Below are positions 6,294 through 12,962 of a stretch of DNA of 19,516 nucleotides, piece after piece; position 1 is the first letter of the stretch, and every line of letters begins with the position of its first letter. Both the position numbers and the translations under genes were made by a program. The notes below the pieces were generated by a model, which was not told the origin of the DNA, did no database searches, and saw only the letters and a list, made by a program, of their open reading frames with translations. Source of the DNA: AC-69 sp036519575 (lineage in GTDB: Bacteria; Actinomycetota; UBA4738; HRBIN12); contig DATDKZ010000007.1 of NCBI GenBank assembly GCA_036519575.1, positions 1 to 19,516 of the forward strand, written 5' to 3'.

Positions 6294-7175
6294 TCACACG
6301 TTGACCGTCGTTCCGGGCTCGCGCCGCCTCCCGACCCGAGCGGCCCGCTCCTCGGTTCGTTCGGCCTCACGCTCGTCCCGGCGCATCCAGTCGAGCAACA
6401 CGAGCGCGAGTGCCGGGACTACCACGAACATGCCCCCCTCCCACATGAGCGCCCCCGCCAAGTGCTGATCGGCCAGCGCCGACGCGATGGTGGCGCCGGG
6501 GACGATCGCGTAGTACGGGTACAGGAGGTGGCCAGAGCTGTAGATGGCGAGGCCGAGGAACGCCATCGGCGGCATCGCCAGGAACAGGTACAGGATGCGC
6601 GCGGGGTGGGAGATTCGGGAAGGGATGGGGTCCAGGCCGACCACTGGCCACCAGAACAGGATCGCCGACCCCAGGTAGGCCACGTGCTCCAGGGCATGGA
6701 GGCCCCGGTTCAGCATGGCTGCCTCGTACAGGCTCGTCAGATGTGTGGCCCACAGGACGACGAAGAGCAGCGACCACCCCACCAGCGGATTGGCCACGAT
6801 CCGGGCCGTCCGGCTGTTCAGGATGGGAGCCAGGATCCTGCGCCGGGTCCCGGGCGAGGACGCGCGAAGGGCGAGGGTCACAGGGGCACCCAGCACGATG
6901 AGCGGTGCCGCGACCATCGTCAGCACCATGTGCTGGAACATGTGCACGGACAGCAACGCGCTCGCCCCGGCATCGATGGGGCCATCCAGTGCGAGGAGGA
7001 CCACGACGAGACCAGCCAGGAAGCACCGTTCCCGGGAGCGGGGGAATCCGGCGCCGATCCGCTTCATCCGGCGGGTGGCGTTCACGTAGACCAGCCCGAT
7101 CCCGAAGAGCCCCACGACGACCGGCGGATCGAGTCGCCAGCTGGTCATCCACGCGTCCACCAAGGCTCCCGTCAC
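6294..7175 (-). CDS. ctaG: Cytochrome c oxidase assembly factor CtaG (caa3_CtaG family)
   Basis: This 293-residue polytopic membrane protein has about seven helices. Conserved His-rich motifs of the bacterial CtaG family are visible: LSVHMFQHMVLTMVAAPLIVLG, WATHLTSLYEAAM, LHALEHVAYLGSAILFWWPV, IYSSGHLLYPYY and DQHLAGALMW. The family is needed for building the oxidase, probably for copper insertion; it differs from the Cox11-type proteins that share the name. The start is GTG (7173-7175), overlapping the TGA of the sensor kinase gene, so translation is probably coupled. The C-terminal tail is rich in Arg/Glu and cytoplasmic. The gene faces the oxidase operon across a short convergent junction, consistent with service to that oxidase. 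Confidence 0.92.
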   Translation of the reverse strand: MTGALVDAWMTSWRLDPPVVVGLFGIGLVYVNATRRMKRIGAGFPRSRERCFLAGLVVVLLALDGPIDAGASALLSVHMFQHMVLTMVAAPLIVLGAPVTLALRASSPGTRRRILAPILNSRTARIVANPLVGWSLLFVVLWATHLTSLYEAAMLNRGLHALEHVAYLGSAILFWWPVVGLDPIPSRISHPARILYLFLAMPPMAFLGLAIYSSGHLLYPYYAIVPGATIASALADQHLAGALMWEGGMFVVVPALALVLLDWMRRDEREAERTEERAARVGRRREPGTTVNV

Positions 7176-8293
7176 CCTCCTCGGCCGAGCTCGCCGGAGG
7201 CAGCGGGCTCCCGCTCGTGCGAGAGCGGCTCGCGGGAGGGCTGCTCGGATGGCGTCGCCGACAGCAGGATTTCGAACACGCTTCCCTCGCCCGGCGTGCT
7301 GTGAACGGCGACCGACCCACCGTGCGCCTCCACGATGGCCCGGACGATCGAGAGGCCCAAGCCGAAGCCGCCGGTGTTCCTGCTTCGCCCCGGATCCGCC
7401 CGGGCGAAGCGGTGGAAGATTCGGTCGAGGTCCGCTCGGGAGATCCCCGTTCCCGAATCGCGAACGGAGATCACCGCGGTTGCGCCGCTTCGCCGTACGT
7501 CCAACTCGATGGAATCCTCGGAGCGCGTGTGGTTCACGGCGTTCTCGATGAGGGCGTCGAGCGCCACCGCCAGGCGGTCCGGGTCGGCATCCGCTTGAAC
7601 CTCAGCGATCTCACCCAGGAGCCATCGCCGCGGCGTCGCCGCCCATCGATGGTATGCGTCCAGCACGATCGCACCGACATCGACGGATTGCCTGCGGAGA
7701 AAGTCAGGATCCTCTTGCCCCGCCAACAGGAGCAGGCGGTCTGCCAGCCGCCGGAGCCGCGCCAGCTCGTCGGCGATGACACGGGCATCGTCCTCGACCG
7801 TCGAGTCTCTGGCGGCGCGTTGGATGAGCTCGGCGTGGCCCAGCGCGACCGTGATCGGCGTGCGGAGCTCGTGCGAGGCGTCCTGGACGAACCGGCGTTC
7901 ACGCTCCAGGAGCCGCAGGTTCTCGCCCGACACGCGCTCGATCTCCTCCATCGCTGCCAGGCGACGGCGAGCGTGCCACACCATGGCGAGGAACATCGCC
8001 GCCATCAGGGGGACCTCGGTGAGCTCGTCCGCGGGCTGGGCCCCTCGCGTGACGTCGATCCAGATGAGCGTGGCCGTCGACGCCATCACCGCGGCGAGCA
8101 CCCACATCGTCGGGCGCGTCCGCCACACGCGGAACCCGTACAGCAGCGTGAGGCTGACCCAGATGAAATGGAACGGGACCGTCTCCCACGTGGGGATGAG
8201 TGCCATGGCGGCCAGGTTGGCAAGGGCGAACCCGACCCATGCGATGTCCACCCAGTTCTCGCGTTTCGGCCACTCAAACCGATCAGGCCGCAT
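7172..8293 (-). CDS. Membrane sensor histidine kinase
   Basis: This 373-residue kinase partners the response regulator gene that overlaps its start by 11 bases. The N-terminal sensor part has about four hydrophobic helices (roughly 16-34, 42-58, 63-81 and 94-108) with very short loops, so sensing is probably within the membrane rather than by a periplasmic domain. The HisKA dimerisation helix carries the phosphorylated His141 in DASHELRTP. The ATPase domain has the N-box NAVNH (251-255), the G1 box DSGTG (279-283) and the G2 box GFGLGLS (309-315). The C-terminal 30 residues are a Ser/Glu/Gly tail. Its stop overlaps the ctaG start, which suggests the signal concerns oxidase state, oxygen, redox or copper. 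The ligand is unknown. Confidence 0.95.
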   Translation of the reverse strand: MRPDRFEWPKRENWVDIAWVGFALANLAAMALIPTWETVPFHFIWVSLTLLYGFRVWRTRPTMWVLAAVMASTATLIWIDVTRGAQPADELTEVPLMAAMFLAMVWHARRRLAAMEEIERVSGENLRLLERERRFVQDASHELRTPITVALGHAELIQRAARDSTVEDDARVIADELARLRRLADRLLLLAGQEDPDFLRRQSVDVGAIVLDAYHRWAATPRRWLLGEIAEVQADADPDRLAVALDALIENAVNHTRSEDSIELDVRRSGATAVISVRDSGTGISRADLDRIFHRFARADPGRSRNTGGFGLGLSIVRAIVEAHGGSVAVHSTPGEGSVFEILLSATPSEQPSREPLSHEREPAASGELGRGG

Positions 8294-8987
8294 CGATCCG
8301 ATATCCCTCCCCCCGGACGGTCGTGATGAGTTCGGCTCCGAGCTTGGCCCGAAGCCGCCCGACGTAGACGTCCACCACGTTTGACCGGGGATCGAACTGG
8401 TACCCCCACACGGAGGAGAGCAGGCGCTCTTTCGAGACCGTGCGCCCGGCGTTTCGAAGGAGTTCCCGAAGCACCAGGAACTCTCGATCTGCCAGCGAGA
8501 CGGGGCCCGAGCCCATGTCCACCTCTCTGCGGACCAGGTCGAGGACTACGTCGCCCGTCCGGATGGTCGTCGGGCCGTGGCGGGCCACGCCACGGATGCG
8601 GGCTCGCACCCTAGCCAACAACTCCTCGAGGGAGAACGGCTTGGCCAGGTAGTCCTCGGCGCCCAGCTCCAGGAGCGCCACCTTGGTGCCCGTGTCGGAA
8701 AGTGCCGAGAGGATGAGGACCGCTTGGGAAGGCTTGCGGGTGAGCAGCTTTCGAAGGATCCCCGCGCCGTCGAGCCCAGGCATGACAAGGTCGAGGATGA
8801 CGAGGTCATAGGACTGGGAGACGGCCTTTCGGAGGCCCTCCTCCCCGAGGGAAGCCACATCGACCGAGAACCCCTCGGCCTGCAGCCCGCGGCGGACGAA
8901 GTCGAGGATCCTGGGCTCGTCGTCGACGAGAAGGATGCGGCCAGCCGATGCGTCTTGGAGCGCATTCCCGTTGACCGACCTGTCCAT
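8283..8987 (-). CDS. OmpR-family response regulator
   Basis: This 234-residue two-domain regulator has a receiver domain (about 17-130) with acidic pair Asp22-Asp23, phosphoacceptor Asp66 (DLVILDLVMPG), switch Ser94 and Lys116 (LAKPF). It is followed by a winged-helix DNA-binding domain (about 140-232) with the usual LADREFLVLRELLRNAGRTVSKERLL, VVDVYVGRLRAKL and TVRGEGYRI. ATG at 8985-8987 with GGAGG upstream. The 3' end overlaps the kinase gene by 11 bases. It is first in a minus-strand unit with kinase, ctaG and the zinc-ribbon gene, and it diverges from the flavin oxidoreductase gene at 9074. Likely targets are its own operon and possibly the oxidase genes; no binding site can be assigned with confidence. 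Confidence 0.96.
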   Translation of the reverse strand: MDRSVNGNALQDASAGRILLVDDEPRILDFVRRGLQAEGFSVDVASLGEEGLRKAVSQSYDLVILDLVMPGLDGAGILRKLLTRKPSQAVLILSALSDTGTKVALLELGAEDYLAKPFSLEELLARVRARIRGVARHGPTTIRTGDVVLDLVRREVDMGSGPVSLADREFLVLRELLRNAGRTVSKERLLSSVWGYQFDPRSNVVDVYVGRLRAKLGAELITTVRGEGYRIDAA

Positions 8988-9057
8988 CGATGCCTCCGGC
9001 CGTACCCTAGCGAGGATCGGTGTTTACCGCGAGTGACGCAACTCGACCGCCTGCCGG

Positions 9058-9068
9058 TGATTGAATCA
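9058..9068. promoter_or_regulatory. Short perfect palindrome before the flavin oxidoreductase gene
   Basis: TGATT-G-AATCA lies five bases before the ATG at 9074, in the 86-base gap between the divergent response regulator and oxidoreductase genes. A protein bound here would block translation or transcription start. An 11-base palindrome can occur by chance, but this one is AT-rich in GC-rich DNA. Confidence 0.25.
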
Positions 9069-9073
9069 TCGGG

Positions 9074-10438
9074 ATGGAGCGCTTCGATGTCTTCGTGATC
9101 GGCGGTGGCGCCACGGGCTCGGAGATTGCCTTCCGGCTTGGACGACGCGGCGGCTTCACCGTGGGGCTGGCCGAGCGGGACAAGCTCGGCGGCGAGTGCA
9201 ACCTCTACGGCTGCGTCCCCACCAAGGTCATGCTCCGTAGCGCCAAGATCGCGGCACTTGCCCGAGACGCGGACCGCTTCGGGGTGCGCATCCCGGCCGT
9301 GGACGTGGACTTCCTGGCCATTCGGGACCGGGCTCGGCGGATCATCGAGGCGCAGTCGGGAGGCGGAGCCAAACCCTTCGAGCGGCTCGGCGTCCGGGTC
9401 CTCATGGAGGAGGCTCGCGTGGTCGGACCGCATCGGATCGAGCTGGCGGACGGTACCGAGATCGAGGCGGACCGGATCGTCCTGGCAACCGGGAGCGAAT
9501 CGGTCACGCCGCCCATCGAAGGGATCGAGGGCGGCCAGTACTGGACCAACAAGGAGGCCATCTGGAAGCCCGAGTCGGTCCCGCGGTCGATCGCCATCCT
9601 TGGGACGGGGGCCATCGGGATCGAGTTCGCCCAGATCTACGCCCGGTTCGGCTCGAGCGTCACCGCCATCGAGGTCCTTCCCAGGATCCTGCCCAACGAG
9701 GACGAAGATGCTGCCGCGGACCTGGTCCCCGCGCTGGAGGAGGAAGGCATCCGGTTGGTGCCGGGGACGACGTGTGTCCGCGCCGAGTACCACGGACGGA
9801 GATGGCGGCTGCATCTGTCGAACGGGGAGGCCCTCGAGAGCGCCGAGCTGCTCGTGGCCGCCGGCCGGCGCGCGAGGTTCGAGCCACACGACCTCGACGC
9901 GGCCGGCATCCAGCTCGACGACGGCGGCAAGCCCGTGCTCACCGACACCATGCGCACCACGAACGACCACATCTGGTCGGCCGGCGACGCCACCGGCGAG
10001 CTCCTGTTCACCCACGTTGCAACGTACGAGGCCGACCTTGTCGTCGACGACATCCTGGGCAATCCACGGCCCCGCGACTATCGGGTCGTGCCCCGGGTGA
10101 CGTTCTGCGATCCCGAGGTGGCGAGCGTGGGGCTCACCGAGCGGCAGGCCCGGGAGGCCGGGAACGATGTTCGGATCGCCAAGGTGCGCATGGAGGACAG
10201 CGAGCGGGCGACGATCGATGGCCGGACCCACGGCCTGGTCAAGCTAGTGGCGGATGCGCGGACCGGTGAGCTCTTGGGGGGCCACGTGGTCGGGGAGGAG
10301 GCCGGGGCAATGATCCACGAGGTGGTGGCGGCGATGGCCGCGCGGACCCCGGCCCAGGTCGTGGGAGATGCCATCCATGCCTATCCCACCTTCCCTGAGA
10401 TGCTCAAGGCGGCCTTCCAGAAGCTGGCGGTCAACTGA
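9074..10438 (+). CDS. FAD-dependent pyridine nucleotide-disulfide oxidoreductase (MerA/Lpd-like)
   Basis: This 454-residue flavoprotein has the class I layout: FAD-binding GGGATG (10-15), redox-active disulfide GGECNLYGCVPTK with Cys42 and Cys47, an NAD(P)-binding ILGTGAIGIEFA loop, a second FAD motif IWSAGDAT, and a C-terminal dimerisation domain. In lipoamide dehydrogenase the C-terminal motif is HxHPTxxE with the second His as acid-base catalyst; here it is HAYPTFPE, with Tyr. This and the lack of any lipoyl-enzyme neighbours argue against a true Lpd. It also lacks the N-terminal metal-binding domain and C-terminal Cys pair of MerA. Probably a thiol/disulfide, quinone or metal-compound reductase of unknown substrate. 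It stands 29 bases upstream of the Fe-S carrier gene on the same strand. Confidence 0.88.
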   Translation: MERFDVFVIGGGATGSEIAFRLGRRGGFTVGLAERDKLGGECNLYGCVPTKVMLRSAKIAALARDADRFGVRIPAVDVDFLAIRDRARRIIEAQSGGGAKPFERLGVRVLMEEARVVGPHRIELADGTEIEADRIVLATGSESVTPPIEGIEGGQYWTNKEAIWKPESVPRSIAILGTGAIGIEFAQIYARFGSSVTAIEVLPRILPNEDEDAAADLVPALEEEGIRLVPGTTCVRAEYHGRRWRLHLSNGEALESAELLVAAGRRARFEPHDLDAAGIQLDDGGKPVLTDTMRTTNDHIWSAGDATGELLFTHVATYEADLVVDDILGNPRPRDYRVVPRVTFCDPEVASVGLTERQAREAGNDVRIAKVRMEDSERATIDGRTHGLVKLVADARTGELLGGHVVGEEAGAMIHEVVAAMAARTPAQVVGDAIHAYPTFPEMLKAAFQKLAVN

Positions 10439-10467
10439 CCAGCGTTGACGGGTATCCTGAAGGCGCC

Positions 10468-10812
10468 ATGGACAGCGACACCGCGACCGTCCTCACCGTC
10501 ACGGCCAAGGCCGCCGGGAAGATCCGGGCCCTCGCGAACCGTGAGGGCAGGGCGGCCCCCATCCTCCGGGTCCGAGTGGTGGCCGGGGGGTGCTCCGGTT
10601 TCTCATACGAGCTGTCCTTCGCCGAGGCCCCAGCCCAGGACGACCACGTCATCGACGTGGACGGGGTGCAGGTCCTGGTGGATCAGAAGAGCGCGTCGAT
10701 CGTCGAGGGTTCCACCCTGGAGTTCGACGACGCCATGCTCGGCGGTGGCCTGAAGATGCTGAACCCTCGAGCCACGCACGAGTGCGCCTGCGGTCAGTCC
10801 TTCGCCATCTAG
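10468..10812 (+). CDS. erpA: Iron-sulfur cluster carrier, ErpA/IscA (HesB) family
   Basis: This 114-residue A-type carrier delivers Fe-S clusters to target enzymes in the cytoplasm. The three conserved cysteines are Cys42 (GGCSGFSYEL), Cys106 and Cys108 (HECACGQSF), with VDQKSASIVEGSTLEFDD in between as in the family. Length is normal. The ATG at 10468 is preceded by GAAGG at short spacing, and TATCCT (10453-10458) could be a -10 box giving a nearly leaderless message. Neighbours that carry clusters, the FrhB-like protein and the 7Fe ferredoxin, are close by, which suits the role. It could equally be called IscA or SufA; the sequence alone does not decide, so the symbol is tentative. Confidence 0.92.
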   Translation: MDSDTATVLTVTAKAAGKIRALANREGRAAPILRVRVVAGGCSGFSYELSFAEAPAQDDHVIDVDGVQVLVDQKSASIVEGSTLEFDDAMLGGGLKMLNPRATHECACGQSFAI

Positions 10813-10818
10813 ATCCGG

Positions 10819-11217
10819 TCAGGCGGCACGGAGCGTCCCGGTCATCGACGAGTGGAACCTGCAATGGAACCCAGCCGTGGCCGACGCTGGGAAGGGCACG
10901 GTGACCTCCACGGTCTGGCCGGCCGGCACGTCCCTGGAGACACCGCCGTCGTCCAGCGTGAAGCTGTGGGTGACCGAGTCCTCGTTCGTGATCGTCACCG
11001 TGGCCTGCTGTCCGCCCGGCGCCGAGAGCGTGTCCGGATGGAAGGCGAAGTCCTTGATGGTGAGGGTCGGGCCAGCTCCTCCATCGCCGGTGCCCGCTCC
11101 ACCACCACCGGCGCCCCCTCCGCCACCACCGTCGGAGGAGCTCCCGCACGCGGCCAGAAGGAGAACGAGCGACAGGGCAAACCCGGCACGCCGCCGGCTG
11201 CTGATCGTCCTCCTCAT
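10819..11217 (-). CDS. Azurin/plastocyanin-like blue copper lipoprotein
   Basis: This 132-residue protein has a lipoprotein signal with lipobox LAAC (Cys24). A 26-residue Gly/Ser-rich tether (25-50) follows, then a compact cupredoxin domain (51-132). Type-1 copper ligands are complete: His84 (VTHSFTL), Cys119, His122 and Met125 (FHCRFHSSM). It probably sits on the outer face of the membrane and carries single electrons; a terminal oxidase such as the one at 2309-6037 is a plausible acceptor. The ATG at 11215-11217 has a strong ribosome site (GGGAGGT) six bases upstream, and TAGGCT (minus strand, 11256-11251) may be its -10 box. It converges on the Fe-S carrier gene and diverges from the FrhB-like gene. 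Confidence 0.9.
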   Translation of the reverse strand: MRRTISSRRRAGFALSLVLLLAACGSSSDGGGGGGAGGGGAGTGDGGAGPTLTIKDFAFHPDTLSAPGGQQATVTITNEDSVTHSFTLDDGGVSRDVPAGQTVEVTVPFPASATAGFHCRFHSSMTGTLRAA

Positions 11218-11369
11218 CCCCAGACCTCCCGATCGTGGACGCGCCCGGCTAGCCTAACGATTCGCCGTCCCGCGGTACGCGTTCGCATTCCCCTCCTGGT
11301 CGAAGGGCCAACCCACGTACTACGGGCGAGGGGGCCGAAGGGCTTTCCGGCCAACGCAGATGCTCGCGC

Positions 11370-11382
11370 TATGCTTCGGGTC
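11370..11382 (+). promoter_or_regulatory. Possible -10 box for a leaderless FrhB-like transcript
   Basis: TATGCT (11370-11375) fits the TAnnnT -10 pattern and is followed by seven bases and then an in-frame GTG at 11383. That spacing is what a leaderless message beginning at the GTG would need. No ribosome site precedes either the ATG at 11371 or this GTG. No good -35 was found. Confidence 0.3.
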
Positions 11383-12528
11383 GTGCCCGCCGCGGACCGG
11401 ACCCAGTGGTACGACCTGTATCACGAGGTCGTCCTGACCGGGCTGTGTACCGGATGCACAGCCTGCATCGTGGCCTGCCCCTTCCACGTCCTGGGCTACG
11501 AGGACTACCAGCCCGTCCAGCTCCAGGAGGACGGTCTCGACCAGTGCGCACACGGCGACCGGGGCTGCTCCCTCTGCACCTTGGCCTGCCCCCGGTTCCG
11601 CGATTGGGAATCGGACATCGACCAGCTGCTGTTCGGGCAGACGCGGAAGCCTGAGGAGGTCATCGGCCAGTACCGCGACATCGTGCTGGCCAGGGCGAGC
11701 GACCCCGAGGCCCTGATGCACGGTCAGGACGGCGGTGTGGTCTCGGCCCTGCTTGTCTGGGGCCTGGAGAACGGCGAGATCGACGGTGTCTGCACCTCGA
11801 AGCTGTCCGACGAGCGCGAATGGGACGTCGAACCCACCGTGGTCACCGATCGGGAAGGCGTGCTGGCCACGGCGGGGTCGCGCTACACCTACTCCGCGAA
11901 CCCACTCGCCATGCTGAAGGCGGCCCAGATGGGCCTTTCCAAGGTGGCCCTGGTGGGCATGTCGTGCCAGGCCAGCGTGACGGGAGCCATGGCAGCGCGT
12001 CGCGTGAACAAGTGGGCGAAGAAGATCAACTGGACGTTCGGGCTTCTGTGCTCGAAGAGCTTCACGTACGAGGGCCTGATGGTCGAGATCGCGCAGGAGG
12101 AGCTGGGCCTGAAGCTGAAGGACATCGTCCGGGTGAACGTCAAAGGCAAGCTGCTCTTCTACACGAAGGATGGCCAGGAGATCACGTACTCCCTCAAGAA
12201 GTCGCACCGGTTCACTCGGCCGGGGTGCCTGCTCTGCCCGGACTTCGCCGCAGAGCACGCGGACATCTCCTTCGGCGGCCTGGGCCAGAGCGACGGGTGG
12301 ACCCTGACCGTCATCCGCACCGAGAAGGGTCAGGACATCTGGAACCGGGCCGTCGCTGAGGGAATCGTCACGTGGCGACCGGGATCCGAGGACCCCGGGG
12401 CCATCGAGCTCATGGCCAAGCTCGCGGCGAAGTCCAGAGAACGGTGGCCGGCAGAGCAGCTCCCGGAGACGGACCGGTTGCCCGGCGTGCTGCCATCGGG
12501 GAACGGAGAGGTGGCCGCGGAGACCTGA
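11371..12528 (+). CDS. Coenzyme F420 hydrogenase/dehydrogenase beta-subunit (FrhB) family iron-sulfur protein
   Basis: This 385-residue protein has an N-terminal two-cluster ferredoxin region: CTGCTACIVACPFHVLGY (Cys26, 29, 32, 36) and Cys59, 66, 69 and 73 (CAHGDRGCSLCTLACP). It is followed by the FrhB core: the QDGGVVSALLVWGLE helix, the GSRYTYSANPLAML stretch, VGMSCQASV, and GCLLCPDFAAEHADISFGG near the C-terminus. Family members bind FAD and two 4Fe-4S clusters and pass electrons between F420 and a partner, often a ferredoxin. No hydrogenase subunits are nearby, so it probably acts as an F420:ferredoxin-type oxidoreductase or a related stand-alone reductase. The start is uncertain: ATG 11371 or GTG 11383, neither with a ribosome site. 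It converges on the ferredoxin gene 15 bases away. Confidence 0.87.
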   Translation: MLRVVPAADRTQWYDLYHEVVLTGLCTGCTACIVACPFHVLGYEDYQPVQLQEDGLDQCAHGDRGCSLCTLACPRFRDWESDIDQLLFGQTRKPEEVIGQYRDIVLARASDPEALMHGQDGGVVSALLVWGLENGEIDGVCTSKLSDEREWDVEPTVVTDREGVLATAGSRYTYSANPLAMLKAAQMGLSKVALVGMSCQASVTGAMAARRVNKWAKKINWTFGLLCSKSFTYEGLMVEIAQEELGLKLKDIVRVNVKGKLLFYTKDGQEITYSLKKSHRFTRPGCLLCPDFAAEHADISFGGLGQSDGWTLTVIRTEKGQDIWNRAVAEGIVTWRPGSEDPGAIELMAKLAAKSRERWPAEQLPETDRLPGVLPSGNGEVAAET

Positions 12529-12543
12529 GTGGATCTTGACCGG

Positions 12544-12873
12544 TCAGCCGGCTGCGGGCCAGGCCGCCACGACCGGGTGATCGACATCCTTCGGACCGAC
12601 CTGCGCCGCGCCGCCCGGTGAGCCGAGGCCAGTGACCGAGTCGGCGAACCACTCAGCGTTGATCGGCGTGAACTGCTTCCACTCGGCCGGCACGTCGTCC
12701 TCGTAGAAGATCGCCGTGACCGGGCACACCGGCTCGCAGGCGCCGCAGTCGACGCACTCGTCGGGGTGGATGTACAGCATCCGCGGCCCCTCGTAGATGC
12801 AGTCCACAGGGCACTCGTCCACGCACCCCTTGTCCTTGATGTCGATGCAGGGCTCACAGATCGTGTAGGTCAT
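12544..12873 (-). CDS. fdxA: 7Fe (3Fe-4S/4Fe-4S) ferredoxin
   Basis: This 109-residue cytoplasmic electron carrier has the FdxA signature. Cys9, Cys17 and Cys50 should bind the 3Fe-4S cluster, and Cys21, Cys40, Cys43 and Cys46 the 4Fe-4S cluster. The supporting motifs are GCVDECPVDCIYEGPRMLYIHPDECVD and CGACEPVCP. Cys25 is the usual spare cysteine, and Cys6 (ICEPC) is extra. The C-terminal tail, about 45 residues after FYEDDVP, matches long actinobacterial FdxA proteins. ATG at 12871-12873 with an AAAGGGG ribosome site. It ends 15 bases from the convergent FrhB-like gene, a natural partner. An A/T-rich TATATT about 35 bases upstream suggests it also has its own promoter. Confidence 0.95.
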   Translation of the reverse strand: MTYTICEPCIDIKDKGCVDECPVDCIYEGPRMLYIHPDECVDCGACEPVCPVTAIFYEDDVPAEWKQFTPINAEWFADSVTGLGSPGGAAQVGPKDVDHPVVAAWPAAG

Positions 12874-12907
12874 CGGTTTTCCCCTTTACCACGGTGCGGA
12901 CCGTCTA

Positions 12908-12913
12908 AATATA
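12908..12913 (-). promoter_or_regulatory. Possible -10 box of the ferredoxin gene
   Basis: TATATT on the minus strand stands out in a GC-rich gap between the LLM gene and fdxA. It leaves a 5' leader of roughly 25-30 bases containing the AAAGGGG ribosome site. No clear -35 element was found. Confidence 0.35.
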
Positions 12914-12962
12914 CCCCCTCGGCGCGGTGGCATGCCCCCGGCCGAGCACTGCCATGGGGCCG

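Noticed and set aside
9074..10438. Annotation as lipoamide dehydrogenase or mercuric reductase
   Set aside because: It lacks the catalytic His of the former and the Cys pair and metal-binding domain of the latter; kept as a generic family member.
12537..12546. TGACCGGTCA palindrome between the convergent FrhB-like and fdxA genes
   Set aside because: It has no loop and no T-run, and overlaps the fdxA stop, so it is neither a convincing terminator nor a likely operator.
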